DNA of 24,440 nt, taken from NCBI GenBank assembly GCA_035527515.1, contig DATLAJ010000059.1:1-24440 (forward strand), in the 5' to 3' direction. Below are positions 1 through 8,602 of the stretch, in pieces. The DNA is from a bacterium. Its GTDB lineage: Bacteria > B130-G9. Below the pieces are notes generated by a model. That model ran no database searches. It was not told the origin of the DNA and was given only the letters and a program-made list of their open reading frames with translations. Position 1 is the stretch's first letter; every line of letters begins with the position of its first letter. The position numbers and the translations under genes are program-made.

Positions 1-604
1 GGTCAACCATGCCCGCCTCGGCCTGTGCTATCTGTCTGGCAAACGCCGAGCAGACGAAATCTGGCGCCTGGCGAGGCCCCGTGTGGTTAAACGGCCGCAG
101 AATCACTACTGGCAATCCCCGCACCCTTTCAAAAAACGCCGCAAGAACCTCAGCGCTGGCCTTCGAGGCGGCGTATATGCTTTGAGGCCGGACGGGGTGA
201 TGCTCGGTTACTGGGCAATCCAGCTCGGCAACTGAGCCATAGACCTCGGAGGTGCTCACAACGAGAACCTTAGGTTTGTGGTCAAGTTCTGATGCGGCCT
301 GAAGGACGTTGAAGGTGCCCAAGATGTTCACTTGAGCGGTGGCGGCCGGCTGCGTGCGGGCTATCGAGACGGAACTGACCGCGGCCAGGTGCACGATGGT
401 CTCCGGCTGGTGTTCACCCAGAAGCTCTGCGATCGCGGTCTCGTCGAGGATATTGCACTGCCGGATGTCAACCCCGGATGGGACATGGCCATCAATCAGC
501 TCCTCCAAGTAGGTAGTCCCATATACCGCATGGCCCTGTGCGACCAAGTGCTCGATGAGATGGCCACCTACGAACCCTTCGGCGCCGGTTACGAAAACTC
601 TCAT
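1..604 (-). CDS. rmd: GDP-4-dehydro-6-deoxy-D-mannose reductase, C-terminus cut by window edge
   Basis: Only the first 201 residues lie in the window; the gene continues past base 1. It is an extended short-chain dehydrogenase/reductase. The start shows the Rossmann motif GAEGFVG (residues 7-13), a STSE motif at 117-120, and the catalytic YxxxK as YAASK (Y144, K148). The stretch [10 protein letters not shown] around residues 170-179 is characteristic of Rmd-type reductases, which reduce the 4-keto group made by Gmd to give GDP-D-rhamnose or a related GDP-6-deoxyhexose in the cytoplasm. The ATG at 604-602 overlaps the gmd stop codon as ATGA, so the two are probably translationally coupled. Without the C-terminal substrate-binding part, GDP-fucose synthase or another NAD-dependent epimerase cannot be fully excluded, but the neighbour and motif favour Rmd. 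Confidence 0.85.
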   Translation of the reverse strand, partial: MRVFVTGAEGFVGGHLIEHLVAQGHAVYGTTYLEELIDGHVPSGVDIRQCNILDETAIAELLGEHQPETIVHLAAVSSVSIARTQPAATAQVNILGTFNVLQAASELDHKPKVLVVSTSEVYGSVAELDCPVTEHHPVRPQSIYAASKASAEVLAAFFERVRGLPVVILRPFNHTGPRQAPDFVCSAFARQIAQAEAGMVD

Positions 605-1605
605 CTTACCCCGAAGTTTCGTAGCGAATGCGGGCTCTTACTGCCCTCGGAGGAGAGAAGCTCGATGTCGGCATCGACCATCGTCGTTACGAGCTCTTCA
701 AACGATACCTTCGGCCTCCACCCCAACTCCCGCCGGGCACTCGTCGCATCGCCCACAAGTAGGTCCACCTCGGCTGGCCTGATAAACCGCTGATCGACTT
801 TCACATAATCCCTGAAATCGAGGCCTACGTGCGAGAAGGCGACGTCGCAAAGCTCACGGACCGAGTGGGTCTGCCCCGTCGCGATCACGTAATCCTGGGG
901 CTCGTCCTGCTGAAGCATCAGCCACATCGCCTCGACGTAGTCCCCGGCGTAGCCCCAGTCGCGCTTCGCCTCGAGGTTCCCTAGCCGAAGCTCATCCGCG
1001 AGGCCAACCTTGATGCGGGCGACCCCAAACGACACCTTCCGGGTCACGAACTCCAGCCCTCGTCTGGGTGACTCGTGATTGAAGAGTATCCCGGAGCAGT
1101 TGAACATGCCGTAGCTCTCACGGTAGTTAATCGTGGTCCAGTGCCCATAGACCTTCGCCACACCATAAGGGCTTCTGGGGTGAAAGGGCGTCCTCTCGGT
1201 CTGGGGCACCTCGAGCACCTTGCCAAACATCTCGCTGGATGAGGCCTGGTAGAACCTCGCCTTCGGGTTCACCTCCCTTATCGCCTCGAGGAGGCGCATC
1301 ACGCCGAGGCCGGTTATCTCGCCCGTGAGAATGGGCTGGTTCCAGGATGTCGGGACGAACGACTGCGCTGCGAGGTTATAGACCTCGTCCGCATCTGACT
1401 GCTCGAGCGCCAGCTTGAGCGAGTTCTGGTCCAAGAGGTCCCCGGGAAGAAGCTCTATGCGGTCGATGAGATGAGCTATTCGCACGAAGTTAATCGTGCT
1501 GGCGCGCCGCTGCATACCATAGACCTTGTAGCCCTTTTGGAGCAGGAACTCGCCCAAGTATGACCCGTCTTGGCCCGTGATCCCAGTTATCAGTGCATTT
1601 GTCAT
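601..1605 (-). CDS. gmd: GDP-mannose 4,6-dehydratase
   Basis: This enzyme converts GDP-mannose to GDP-4-dehydro-6-deoxy-D-mannose, the entry step to GDP-rhamnose, GDP-fucose and related surface sugars. The protein has 334 residues, near the length of short bacterial Gmd proteins. Visible motifs are the NADP-binding GITGQDG (8-14), SSSEMFG with S123 and E125 matching the catalytic Thr/Ser and Glu, YGVAK with Y147 and K151 as the catalytic Tyr and Lys, and the family signature [10 protein letters not shown] purine-rich AGAGG lies just before the ATG. It runs directly into rmd with a 4-base overlap, so the pair makes one nucleotide sugar from GDP-mannose. The last ~15 residues are not conserved in the family as I know it. 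Confidence 0.95.
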   Translation of the reverse strand: MTNALITGITGQDGSYLGEFLLQKGYKVYGMQRRASTINFVRIAHLIDRIELLPGDLLDQNSLKLALEQSDADEVYNLAAQSFVPTSWNQPILTGEITGLGVMRLLEAIREVNPKARFYQASSSEMFGKVLEVPQTERTPFHPRSPYGVAKVYGHWTTINYRESYGMFNCSGILFNHESPRRGLEFVTRKVSFGVARIKVGLADELRLGNLEAKRDWGYAGDYVEAMWLMLQQDEPQDYVIATGQTHSVRELCDVAFSHVGLDFRDYVKVDQRFIRPAEVDLLVGDATSARRELGWRPKVSFEELVTTMVDADIELLSSEGSKSPHSLRNFGVR

Positions 1606-1699
1606 CTGCCTGCCTCTATAAATGGTCTGTCGGGGAGTTTACGTCCAAAGCATCGTGCTTGGCAAGGCCGCGGCGATAACCGGTGGCCCCGGCTCTGGA

Positions 1700-2812
1700 C
1701 TATGCAACATATATCGCGTTCGAGAATATCCACGGCTTGTCCTTAATGCGGGCCTCGACACGCAGGACGCCGCTGGCCCGAACGTTTCTACATAACGACT
1801 CACCATTGGTCACCAACACAAGCACCCCATCTCGAACAACACGAATCTCGCCGTCACGGGGCAGGATGACGCAGAGCTCAGTATCATCCGCCAGCTCGCA
1901 CTCGTCCCCCATCTGGTAGGTCGCGCCGCCTGATTTGATGTAGAACCTAAAGCCGGCAGAGTCAGCCGTCCGGTCGTTGGCGAAGAAACAACAGCCGCGG
2001 CGAAGCGACTCGAGCACGCTCCGCTCATCGGTCAGGCTTGTGCCACCGAATGGCTCTGGCACCAGGATATGCGTCCTGACAGTCCCCATAAGGTATTTGT
2101 ATGAGCAGATGGGAAACATCCCAAGGATGCGTGGCTTGGCGTGGGCATCAAGCGTCCCTATCCCGACTACCTTCCGCGTTGCGCAAGCCTCGTCCCATAG
2201 TCTCAACGTCTCAGGATTCGGGCCGGTGATGAACCGTTCAGGCGCGATCACGTGCGCGAAGATGTTGAATGAGTTGACCGATTTGACCCAGTCATACATG
2301 TATTGCCACACCTCTATCCCGTCAAAGCGCTTCACCCGAAGGTCCCGCCACGGATAGACGGTTACGTCTAATCTGAGCAGCTTGTCGAGCCAGGCCCAGC
2401 CCGGCGACGGCCGATGATAACAGAACGGGTGAGCAATGAACCCGATGCCGCCCTGATGCGCAACGGCGTCAATGTTGGCCTGCGCACTATCCGGATTCGG
2501 AGCGATCTCATCCTTGATCCCGATCGCCATGTAATGATTGTAATAAGGGGAGACCTCCTCGCCGATGAGCACCAGCACACCGTCATGCCAGCCCGAGCTC
2601 CCCTCCTTCCGGACACTCATGTTGTTGTGGTCGGAGATCACGATGAACTCCACTCCGGCACGCCTCGCCGCCTTGACAATCTGCCTCAACGAGCCGCTCC
2701 CATCCGAATAGCGGGAGTGAATATGCACTGCACCTACGTATTCAAACACTAAAGACTGCTCTTGTCTGGTCTGAAGCTGGTCATTGCCTTTCGGTGCGGC
2801 CGAAGCTGACAT
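1700..2812 (-). CDS. PHP-domain metallohydrolase (CehA/McbA-like)
   Basis: The 370-residue protein begins with a PHP (polymerase and histidinol phosphatase) domain, a TIM-barrel-like fold holding a multinuclear metal site. Expected metal ligands are present: HxH at H30/H32, D37, the SDH motif (D61, H62), E85 in GEEVSPY, H93, H128 in AHPF, and a later GTLDAH. The arrangement with an NHYMAIG segment resembles the CehA/McbA subgroup, whose characterised members hydrolyse ester or phosphoester bonds. The final ~100 residues look like a beta-rich extra domain. I see no signal peptide, so a cytoplasmic location is likely. The substrate is unknown. It lies 94 bases upstream of gmd on the same strand and may share its transcript, but no functional link to sugar metabolism is evident. 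Confidence 0.8.
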   Translation of the reverse strand: MSASAAPKGNDQLQTRQEQSLVFEYVGAVHIHSRYSDGSGSLRQIVKAARRAGVEFIVISDHNNMSVRKEGSSGWHDGVLVLIGEEVSPYYNHYMAIGIKDEIAPNPDSAQANIDAVAHQGGIGFIAHPFCYHRPSPGWAWLDKLLRLDVTVYPWRDLRVKRFDGIEVWQYMYDWVKSVNSFNIFAHVIAPERFITGPNPETLRLWDEACATRKVVGIGTLDAHAKPRILGMFPICSYKYLMGTVRTHILVPEPFGGTSLTDERSVLESLRRGCCFFANDRTADSAGFRFYIKSGGATYQMGDECELADDTELCVILPRDGEIRVVRDGVLVLVTNGESLCRNVRASGVLRVEARIKDKPWIFSNAIYVA

Positions 2813-2859
2813 TCACAAGGCCGGGCAGAAAAGGGCGCTCGGCCGCAGGTCTGAAAGGA

Positions 2860-2891
2860 AGGGAGCGTCCCGCCCAAGCAAGTCGCTCCCT
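2860..2891 (-). terminator. Putative intrinsic terminator of the P5C dehydrogenase gene
   Basis: An 8-bp perfect stem (AGGGAGCG at 2860-2867 with CGCTCCCT at 2884-2891) encloses a 16-base loop. Read on the minus strand it begins 12 bases after the pruA stop codon and is followed by the T-rich TCCTTTC. The long loop and interrupted T tract make it a moderate rather than strong terminator. Confidence 0.5.
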
Positions 2892-2903
2892 CCTCTGATT
2901 GCG

Positions 2904-4457
2904 CTATCTTATCTTCTCAGAAATGACCTTAGCCTGGGTGAACAGCAGATAGTAATCCTGCCCGCCGGCCTTCGAGTCGGTCCCAGACATGTTGAATCCA
3001 CCAAACGGATGGCCGCCGACCAGGGCGCCTGTGCACTTGCGGTTGAAGTAGAGATTGCCCACGTGAAACTCCCGTCGGGCGCGCTCGAGATTGGCACGAG
3101 AAGACGAATAGACCGCTCCCGTCAAGCCATACACCGTGTTGTTGGCTATCTTCAGCGCCTCGGCAAAGTCCTTTGCCTTCAAGACTGCCAGCACCGGCCC
3201 GAATATCTCCTCCTGTGAGATAGTGTCGTCTGGCTTCACGCCATCGAAAACCGTCGGCCTGATGAAGTAACCGTTGCCCGGCGCCTTCTCGCCTCCGCAA
3301 AGAAGCTTGGCGCCGTCCTTCTTGGCTGCCTCGATGTATCTGAGAGTTGTTTCTTCGGCGGCTTTGTTGATGACCGGCCCCATATAGTTGTCAGGATCGG
3401 TTGGCGGGCCAACCTTGATCGCCTCGACCTTCGGGACCAACTTCTTGACGAACTCATCGTGGATCGATTCCAGCAGAATGACCCTGGAGCACGCAGAACA
3501 CTTCTGGCCCTGAAAACCAAACGCCGCGGCCAGGACGCCATTGACCGCCTCGTCAATGTCGTAGTTGTCGTCAACGATAATCGTATCCTTGCCACCCATC
3601 TCGAGTATCACGCGCTTGATCCACTTCTGACCCTTTGCGAGCCTAGACGCCGCCTCGTTGATCTTGAGGCCTACCTCCATCGAACCCGTGAATGCTATGA
3701 AGCGGCACTTCGGATGCTTGACCAGCTCGAACCCGAAGCTAGCCCCGCTGCCGGGCACGAAATTGACGACCCCCGGCGGCAGACCGATCTCCTGAAGCAG
3801 CTCGAAAAACAACGCTGCTATAAGAGGCGCATCGCTCGAAGGCTTCAAAACTACTGTGTTGCCGAAAATCCATGATGCCGAAGTCATTCCGGCCATGATT
3901 GCGTTGGGGAAGTTCCACGGCGAAATAACGACCCCAACGCCAAGCGGAATGTAGCGAAGCTCGTTGTCCTCGCCCGGCACTGGCGTTACCGGATTCATCT
4001 TAGCGTAGCGTATCGCCTCGCGACCATAGAACTCGAGAAAATCGATCGCCTCGGCAGTGTCGGCGTCCGCCTCGAGCCAGTTCTTGCCCTCCTCAACGAC
4101 CATCGCGGCGTCGAAGTCAAGCCTACGCTTCCTCATCAGATCGGCGGCCTTGAACGCGAACTCCGCCCGTATATCTGCAGACATGTATTTCCACGACGCA
4201 AACGCCTCGGCGGCGGCCTCGATAGCCTTGTCCGCAAGGTCTGCACCGGCCTTCTGGAAAACAGCCACAACCTCGTCCTTGTTCGACGGGTTGTAGCTCT
4301 TGAGCTTCGTCTCCAGCCGAATATGCTCTCGACCGATCACGCTGTCATACTCCCGGCCAACCGCCGACTGACGCTTGGCAATCGCCTCCTCCATCTTCTT
4401 CTTGTTCTCCGGCACGGAGAAATCAAGATATGGCTCGTTCTTGAACTCTGGGATCAT
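2904..4457 (-). CDS. pruA: 1-pyrroline-5-carboxylate dehydrogenase (L-glutamate gamma-semialdehyde dehydrogenase)
   Basis: This 517-residue aldehyde dehydrogenase oxidises glutamate gamma-semialdehyde to glutamate with NAD+, the last step of proline (and ornithine) breakdown in the cytoplasm. Length and sequence match the stand-alone RocA/PruA group of about 515 residues rather than bifunctional PutA. Visible landmarks are SPWNFP (179-184), the cofactor-contacting LKPS (204-207), FTGS (256-259), the general base E286 in ILEMGGK, and the catalytic nucleophile C320 in FQGQKC. A strong GGAGGAG ribosome binding site (complement of 4462-4468) sits five bases before the ATG and fixes the start. No proline dehydrogenase gene is in the window, so whether it serves proline or arginine/ornithine catabolism cannot be told. 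Confidence 0.93.
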   Translation of the reverse strand: MIPEFKNEPYLDFSVPENKKKMEEAIAKRQSAVGREYDSVIGREHIRLETKLKSYNPSNKDEVVAVFQKAGADLADKAIEAAAEAFASWKYMSADIRAEFAFKAADLMRKRRLDFDAAMVVEEGKNWLEADADTAEAIDFLEFYGREAIRYAKMNPVTPVPGEDNELRYIPLGVGVVISPWNFPNAIMAGMTSASWIFGNTVVLKPSSDAPLIAALFFELLQEIGLPPGVVNFVPGSGASFGFELVKHPKCRFIAFTGSMEVGLKINEAASRLAKGQKWIKRVILEMGGKDTIIVDDNYDIDEAVNGVLAAAFGFQGQKCSACSRVILLESIHDEFVKKLVPKVEAIKVGPPTDPDNYMGPVINKAAEETTLRYIEAAKKDGAKLLCGGEKAPGNGYFIRPTVFDGVKPDDTISQEEIFGPVLAVLKAKDFAEALKIANNTVYGLTGAVYSSSRANLERARREFHVGNLYFNRKCTGALVGGHPFGGFNMSGTDSKAGGQDYYLLFTQAKVISEKIR

Positions 4458-4522
4458 TTTACTCCTCCAAATTATGCACTAACCCATTACTTCCTGACCG
4501 GTTCTTTATACTCTTTTGGCGC

Positions 4523-4630
4523 TCAACTTCGCAACAACCTTATGAATTCATCCACGCTCAAACCAGCCTGTCGGATAATTGCCCTGAGCGTCCCAGGATC
4601 GAGCTCCGTGTGGTCAGGAGATTCCTCATA
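4523..4630 (-). pseudogene. HicA toxin remnant (C-terminal part only)
   Basis: The frame read from 4630 down to a TGA at 4525-4523 encodes a tail, ESPDHTELDPGTLRAIIRQ followed by AGLSVDEFIRLLRS, that matches the end of YcfA/HicA mRNA interferases, which typically carry PGTLRxILRQAGLxxEEF. The N-terminal half, which carries the catalytic His and most of the double-stranded-RNA-binding fold, is missing. Upstream in this frame one only runs into antisense-like sequence of hicB. The nearest in-frame ATG is inside hicB (4678), and the ATG that overlaps the hicB stop is in the wrong frame. I therefore read it as a decayed toxin gene left behind its antitoxin. A short translated peptide cannot be excluded. 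Confidence 0.7.
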
Positions 4631-4832
4631 CAGCAGCCGTAAAAGCGTCGAAGTTCTCCTCCGGGACAGGAATACCATCTTCTTCAAGCGATTCTACATA
4701 CAGCTCGATCGCCTCCTTGATGTTCTGGATGGCTTTCTCTCTGGTCTTGCCTTGACTGATGCAACCCGGCAAGCTCGGACATTCGACAACGAAATACCCA
4801 TCCTCTCCAGGATAGATTACTACTTGTCGCAT
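4626..4832 (-). CDS. hicB: HicB-family antitoxin (small, UPF0150-like)
   Basis: This 68-residue protein has the typical HicB partial RNase-H-like fold: an N-terminal YPGEDGYFVVECPSLPGC, then SQGKTREKAIQNIKEAIELY. HicB proteins bind and neutralise the HicA ribonuclease; many also carry a C-terminal DNA-binding domain, which is absent here. The start is set by a GAGGTG ribosome binding site that overlaps the stop codon of the upstream nuclease gene, nine bases away, so the two are almost certainly co-transcribed. The partner toxin directly downstream is truncated, leaving the antitoxin with no obvious target in the window. It may protect against a HicA elsewhere or simply be a relic. Confidence 0.85.
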   Translation of the reverse strand: MRQVVIYPGEDGYFVVECPSLPGCISQGKTREKAIQNIKEAIELYVESLEEDGIPVPEENFDAFTAAV

Positions 4833-4841
4833 GGCTTCACC

Positions 4842-5942
4842 TCATCTGTTCTCCTCAAACGCCCTTTGAATGTAAGCTTTCGCATCCTGAAAAACATCGA
4901 GGCTGTCTATCCGAAGCTCGACATCGCCCAATCCCCAGTGCCCGACGCTAGACACGTCGCGGACAAACGAAGGGGGCATCTGTAGATCAGTATAGCTGAG
5001 TCTGACCCAAACCAGAACCTGAGACTTGGACAGGCGGAGAGAGCAGAATACTCGTTTCAAGACGTATCCAATATACCATTTCGTGCATTTTCGTTGAACT
5101 GCACCCGGTTCGAGTTGCATGCAGAACTTGTCAACCGCACGATACAGTTCTACGACTTCCTGTGGCCTGCCTTCTGTGTGATGGCTCTCGCTATACTCTT
5201 CTCGTTTCCGTTTCCCATTGTCCTCCTGTCGGCTATCCGGCCGAGGCTTCACCTTGCCGGTTGGCCCGGTTTGAGCGGTCTGCGACCATAGTCTCTTCAG
5301 GGCATTTCTTATTTGGACTGGCTTGATTGCCTCGCCTCCCGTTGCCTTCCGTATGAGAGTCACCAGATAAGCTGGCGGGTCCGTCAGAAGGTTATCCAAG
5401 GCCTTTCTCACCTTGCCAGTGGTGAATATCTCCTCTCCAATTTCGTCAAGCAGCCCCTTCTCCATCGCCTCGCGCGAGAAACGGCGCAACCGGTCCGCTA
5501 CTTGCTCTATCGTGATATCCTCGGACTCTTTTGGGTCCAAAGAGACTTCATAAAGGAGCTTGTCCGGCGCCGCCGCCTTCTCTGTGCTCCGATATACCTT
5601 ATAGGTGACACCATTCGTCAAAACACACCAGTCAACTCCTGCGACAGCGCCGTAAGAAACGACCTGCCCGATGGCTTTTTCGTCATCAAGTGGGTCGTTC
5701 AATGGCTTGGCCTCCATGAATAAGACCACTTTCTGATTTATCTTAAGTGCATAATCAACGGATTTGCCGTCTCTGGTTTGATATTCAACGGCAACCTCGT
5801 CTGGGTCTTCCACATCCCATCCGAGCGCCCTGAGCACCGGGTCAATGAATGTTATGCGTGTAGGAAGCTCCTTCAGGTGCGCTTTTCGGAATTTCTCAAG
5901 CTTCAATCGCAGCTTCTCAATACACGTGATAATCTCGTTCAC
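4842..5942 (-). CDS. HsdR-N-like PD-(D/E)xK protein with DUF5655 C-terminus
   Basis: The 366-residue protein joins two parts. Residues ~15-200 resemble the N-terminal nuclease domain of type I restriction HsdR subunits: a core with D63 in VDYALK, E77 and K79 in MEAKPL, and a following GQVVSYG (Q93) that fits the QxxxY motif of HsdR. After a charged linker (~215-260), residues ~265-362 match DUF5655, often annotated as a predicted transport protein, with the GHWGLGDVELRI signature. No helicase motor and no HsdM/HsdS genes are nearby, so this is a stand-alone protein rather than a restriction complex. The start is a GTG preceded by AGGAG. It heads a transcript with hicB and sits behind a good promoter. 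A nuclease role in defence is an inference; its target is unknown. Confidence 0.8.
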   Translation of the reverse strand: MNEIITCIEKLRLKLEKFRKAHLKELPTRITFIDPVLRALGWDVEDPDEVAVEYQTRDGKSVDYALKINQKVVLFMEAKPLNDPLDDEKAIGQVVSYGAVAGVDWCVLTNGVTYKVYRSTEKAAAPDKLLYEVSLDPKESEDITIEQVADRLRRFSREAMEKGLLDEIGEEIFTTGKVRKALDNLLTDPPAYLVTLIRKATGGEAIKPVQIRNALKRLWSQTAQTGPTGKVKPRPDSRQEDNGKRKREEYSESHHTEGRPQEVVELYRAVDKFCMQLEPGAVQRKCTKWYIGYVLKRVFCSLRLSKSQVLVWVRLSYTDLQMPPSFVRDVSSVGHWGLGDVELRIDSLDVFQDAKAYIQRAFEENR

Positions 5943-5994
5943 GTTACTATCTCCTGGCGTAATAAATCACAGATGCAACTTCAGCGGCGGGAAC

Positions 5995-6000
5995 TATAAT
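5995..6000 (+). promoter_or_regulatory. Possible -10 element for the plus-strand membrane protein gene
   Basis: A perfect TATAAT lies 63 bases before the ATG at 6063 and shares all but one base with the minus-strand -10 element. No good -35 is visible at 16-18 bases spacing, so this element is weak evidence by itself. Confidence 0.3.
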
Positions 6001-6024
6001 AGATTGGAACCGTTTTGCTGTCAA
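5996..6024 (-). promoter_or_regulatory. Sigma70-type promoter for the nuclease-hicB transcript
   Basis: On the minus strand a perfect -35 TTGACA (6024-6019), a 17-base spacer and a -10 TATTAT (6001-5996, 5 of 6 matches) lie upstream of the GTG at 5942. The predicted start of transcription near 5989 leaves a leader of about 45 bases containing the AGGAG ribosome binding site. Confidence 0.65.
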
Positions 6025-6062
6025 AGAGAGGCGAATCGGCGTGATAACGGGGATCTATCTTG

Positions 6063-8363
6063 ATGCCCAAAGTGAGCAACATGCGTGACGACAGGTGGCT
6101 GGACGTGTTCCTCTGGTTCAGCTTGGGCTTCTGCGCACTGGTCTCGCAGGTGGTGTTCCAGCGGGAGTGCATCAACGTGTTCTCGGGCAACGAGCTCTCG
6201 ATCGGCCTAGTGCTTTTCGTGTGGCTTCTCTTCGGAGGCGCGGGCAGCGTAACTATGGGCAAGGCCGCGAACCGGCTGAGCCCGGACGGAAGGTCCAGGC
6301 TGAGGCTCTGGCTGCTCACGGGACTAGGTCTTCTGTTTCCCTGCACGCTCATCGCTATCAGGCTCGCAAGGGTTGTCCTGGGCATCGAGCCGGGAGAGAT
6401 CGCTGGCCTCGTGCCCATCTTAGGCACAACGTTCGTCTGCCTCGCCCCGTTGTCATTCGTTCAGGGCGGCCTTTTTGGGGTCTATTGCAGCTTCTTGAGG
6501 GACAAGAGCGCCGAGGGTAGGTCGAGAAAGGCAAGCGCTGTCTATTCGGTCGAGGCGCTGGGCGCGGTGGTCGGGGGAGTGGTTCTGCATTTTGTATTGA
6601 CGGGTCGCGTTCTGCCATTTGCCACGCTGGTCATCTTGTCGGCGATCACGCTGGTGGGGGCGTGCTGGCAGGCCCGGCCCGGAGGTTCACCCAAGTCGGT
6701 CTGGGCGGCGCTGATTGTGGGGGCGGCCATCTTGCTAATGCTCTCCTCGAGCATTGAGATTTGGTCATCTGGGTTTGCTTTCGGAGGCGCCAAGGTCATC
6801 GACGTTCGCGAGACAAAATATGGGCGGCTCGTCTTGGCGAGGCGCTTCGAGCAGAGGTCGCTCTTTCAAAATGGTCTTTTGCTGTATTCGTATCCGGACA
6901 GTCTGTCTGCGGAGGAGGCGGTTCACATCCCCATGCTCGTACACAAGAGGCCCAAGTCCGTCTTGCTGCTCGGCGGTGGCTGCGGAGGGTCTGTGCGTGA
7001 GCTGCTCAAGCACCACCCGGAAAAGGTCGATTACGTTGAGCTCGACCAGGCTGTCATCGCTGTGTCTAAAGAATTCCTGCCGCTAGTGGAAAGGAGGGCT
7101 TTGACCGATCCGGCTGTCCATATTCACTACGCCGACGCGAGGCGCTTTGTGGCGACAGCCCAGTCTGAATACGACATGGTCATCCTCAACCTTCCGAGGC
7201 CGACAAATGCCCAGCTGAATCGTTTCTTCACGCTCGAGTTTTTCATCGTAGTCAGGGACCGGCTCGCCCCGGGCGGTATATTCGCCGTGCAAGTCCCATC
7301 GGCAGAGAACTACTTCTCTGATGAGCAGAAGACCTTTATTTGTAGCGTTCGCAACACGCTGGCTCGTGTTTTCCCCAAAGTGGCTCTCACGCCGGGCCAA
7401 AACGCCCATCTTCTGGCCAGCTCTTCGGCCGAACTTGCTCTCAAACCTGACGTGTTGGTGGCAAGGCTCGCCGAGCGACAGATCAAGACGCAGTTCGTGA
7501 CCGACTGGGGCATCCCAGTGACGTTCGAGTTCTTCAGGCTGAGAATGATCGACGAGTTGCTGAAGGGATGTCCCGGCTCGGGCGCAAGGGTCAACCGGGA
7601 CTTCTCGCCCGTCTGCTACTACTATGCGCAGGTGCTGTGGAGCAGGGAGTCTAGCGGGCAAGTTGCCGCAGTTTACAGGTGGCTTGGCGATCGCAGTAAG
7701 CCAGAGGTTTACTCGGTTGTCGTTCTCTTGCTCGCGGGGGTCTTACTGGTCCAGCGAGCCTCAAGGTCGCCGAGAAAGGTTGCGGTAATCGTCTCCCTTG
7801 CGTCAATTGGATTTCTCGAGATCAGCACCGAGATGATAGTCCTGATCGCCTACCAGATATTCTTCGGCCGGGTCTATTCAATGCTTGGGCTGCTCGTCTG
7901 TGCCTATATGGCCGGAATAGCCGTCGGGGCGCTCATCTCGAGAAACAGGCTCCGGACCAAAGGGCAGCGGGAACCGTTTTCGGGCCTCGTCATCCTTCAG
8001 GCGATAGCCGCCCTCTTCCCCTTCCTGGTGATAGCTTTCTTGGCAAGCGTTCAAGTTCTGGGCGCTGCCACATTGGTTCAAACGCTTTTCGTCATGGCCA
8101 TTCTTCTCTCCGGCGTTGTAGGAGGCGCACTCTACATCTATGGAAACGCAGCCTACACAAACGCAGTTGGACATGAGGTCCAGACGCAGACGGCCGGGAC
8201 GACCTACTTCGCAGACCTTGTTGGCTCCGCCGCTGGGGCAATAGCGACCACCTCTTTCCTCCTCCCTGTGCTAGGCGTTTTTCAATCGCTTTTGATCGCC
8301 TCGCTAGTATCGCTCGTGGGATTTGTCTCGCTGGTATTGCCATCTGCAAGACGCGGGTCCTGA
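6063..8363 (+). CDS. Polytopic membrane protein with spermidine-synthase-like domain
   Basis: The 766-residue protein has an N-terminal block of membrane helices (about residues 12-235), a soluble Rossmann domain of the spermidine synthase family (about 245-500) and a second membrane block (about 545-760). Such fused proteins occur in many uncultured bacteria and have no settled function. The SAM-type binding loop reads GGGCGG (304-309), with E326/D328 after it and an acidic ADAR at 357-360. The conserved catalytic segment, DxxDP in true aminopropyltransferases, reads NLPRP (376-380), so both key aspartates are replaced; polyamine synthesis is therefore unlikely. The start is ATG at 6063 behind GGGG; a TTG directly before it (6060) is possible. 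It is divergent from the nuclease gene and convergent with the sigma gene. Confidence 0.8.
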   Translation: MPKVSNMRDDRWLDVFLWFSLGFCALVSQVVFQRECINVFSGNELSIGLVLFVWLLFGGAGSVTMGKAANRLSPDGRSRLRLWLLTGLGLLFPCTLIAIRLARVVLGIEPGEIAGLVPILGTTFVCLAPLSFVQGGLFGVYCSFLRDKSAEGRSRKASAVYSVEALGAVVGGVVLHFVLTGRVLPFATLVILSAITLVGACWQARPGGSPKSVWAALIVGAAILLMLSSSIEIWSSGFAFGGAKVIDVRETKYGRLVLARRFEQRSLFQNGLLLYSYPDSLSAEEAVHIPMLVHKRPKSVLLLGGGCGGSVRELLKHHPEKVDYVELDQAVIAVSKEFLPLVERRALTDPAVHIHYADARRFVATAQSEYDMVILNLPRPTNAQLNRFFTLEFFIVVRDRLAPGGIFAVQVPSAENYFSDEQKTFICSVRNTLARVFPKVALTPGQNAHLLASSSAELALKPDVLVARLAERQIKTQFVTDWGIPVTFEFFRLRMIDELLKGCPGSGARVNRDFSPVCYYYAQVLWSRESSGQVAAVYRWLGDRSKPEVYSVVVLLLAGVLLVQRASRSPRKVAVIVSLASIGFLEISTEMIVLIAYQIFFGRVYSMLGLLVCAYMAGIAVGALISRNRLRTKGQREPFSGLVILQAIAALFPFLVIAFLASVQVLGAATLVQTLFVMAILLSGVVGGALYIYGNAAYTNAVGHEVQTQTAGTTYFADLVGSAAGAIATTSFLLPVLGVFQSLLIASLVSLVGFVSLVLPSARRGS

Positions 8364-8602
8364 GGTCTGCGCCAGCCCAAATGGACACAGCGGAGCAGAG
8401 CGTCAAACAAATGAACGAGAGCGAGAGCCTGTTGCATCGCCCCAATAATCAGATTGAAGAGGGGAATGTCGTGGCCCCCTCGGGGATGGGGCGCACGAGA
8501 TTCTGCCCGACAGGGCACACCACGGGTAGCCGCAGGCGCAGCCTGACGGTAAGAGGAGAGCTCCCTATGATAACCCTCCCGTTGCGTTGCACGCACGGCT
8601 CT

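Noticed and set aside
332-793. A 153-codon plus-strand open frame
   Set aside because: It is opposite rmd and gmd, which have full dehydrogenase motifs.
4323-4985. A 220-codon plus-strand open frame across hicB
   Set aside because: It overlaps three well supported minus-strand features (pruA start, the HicA remnant, hicB) and matches no family.
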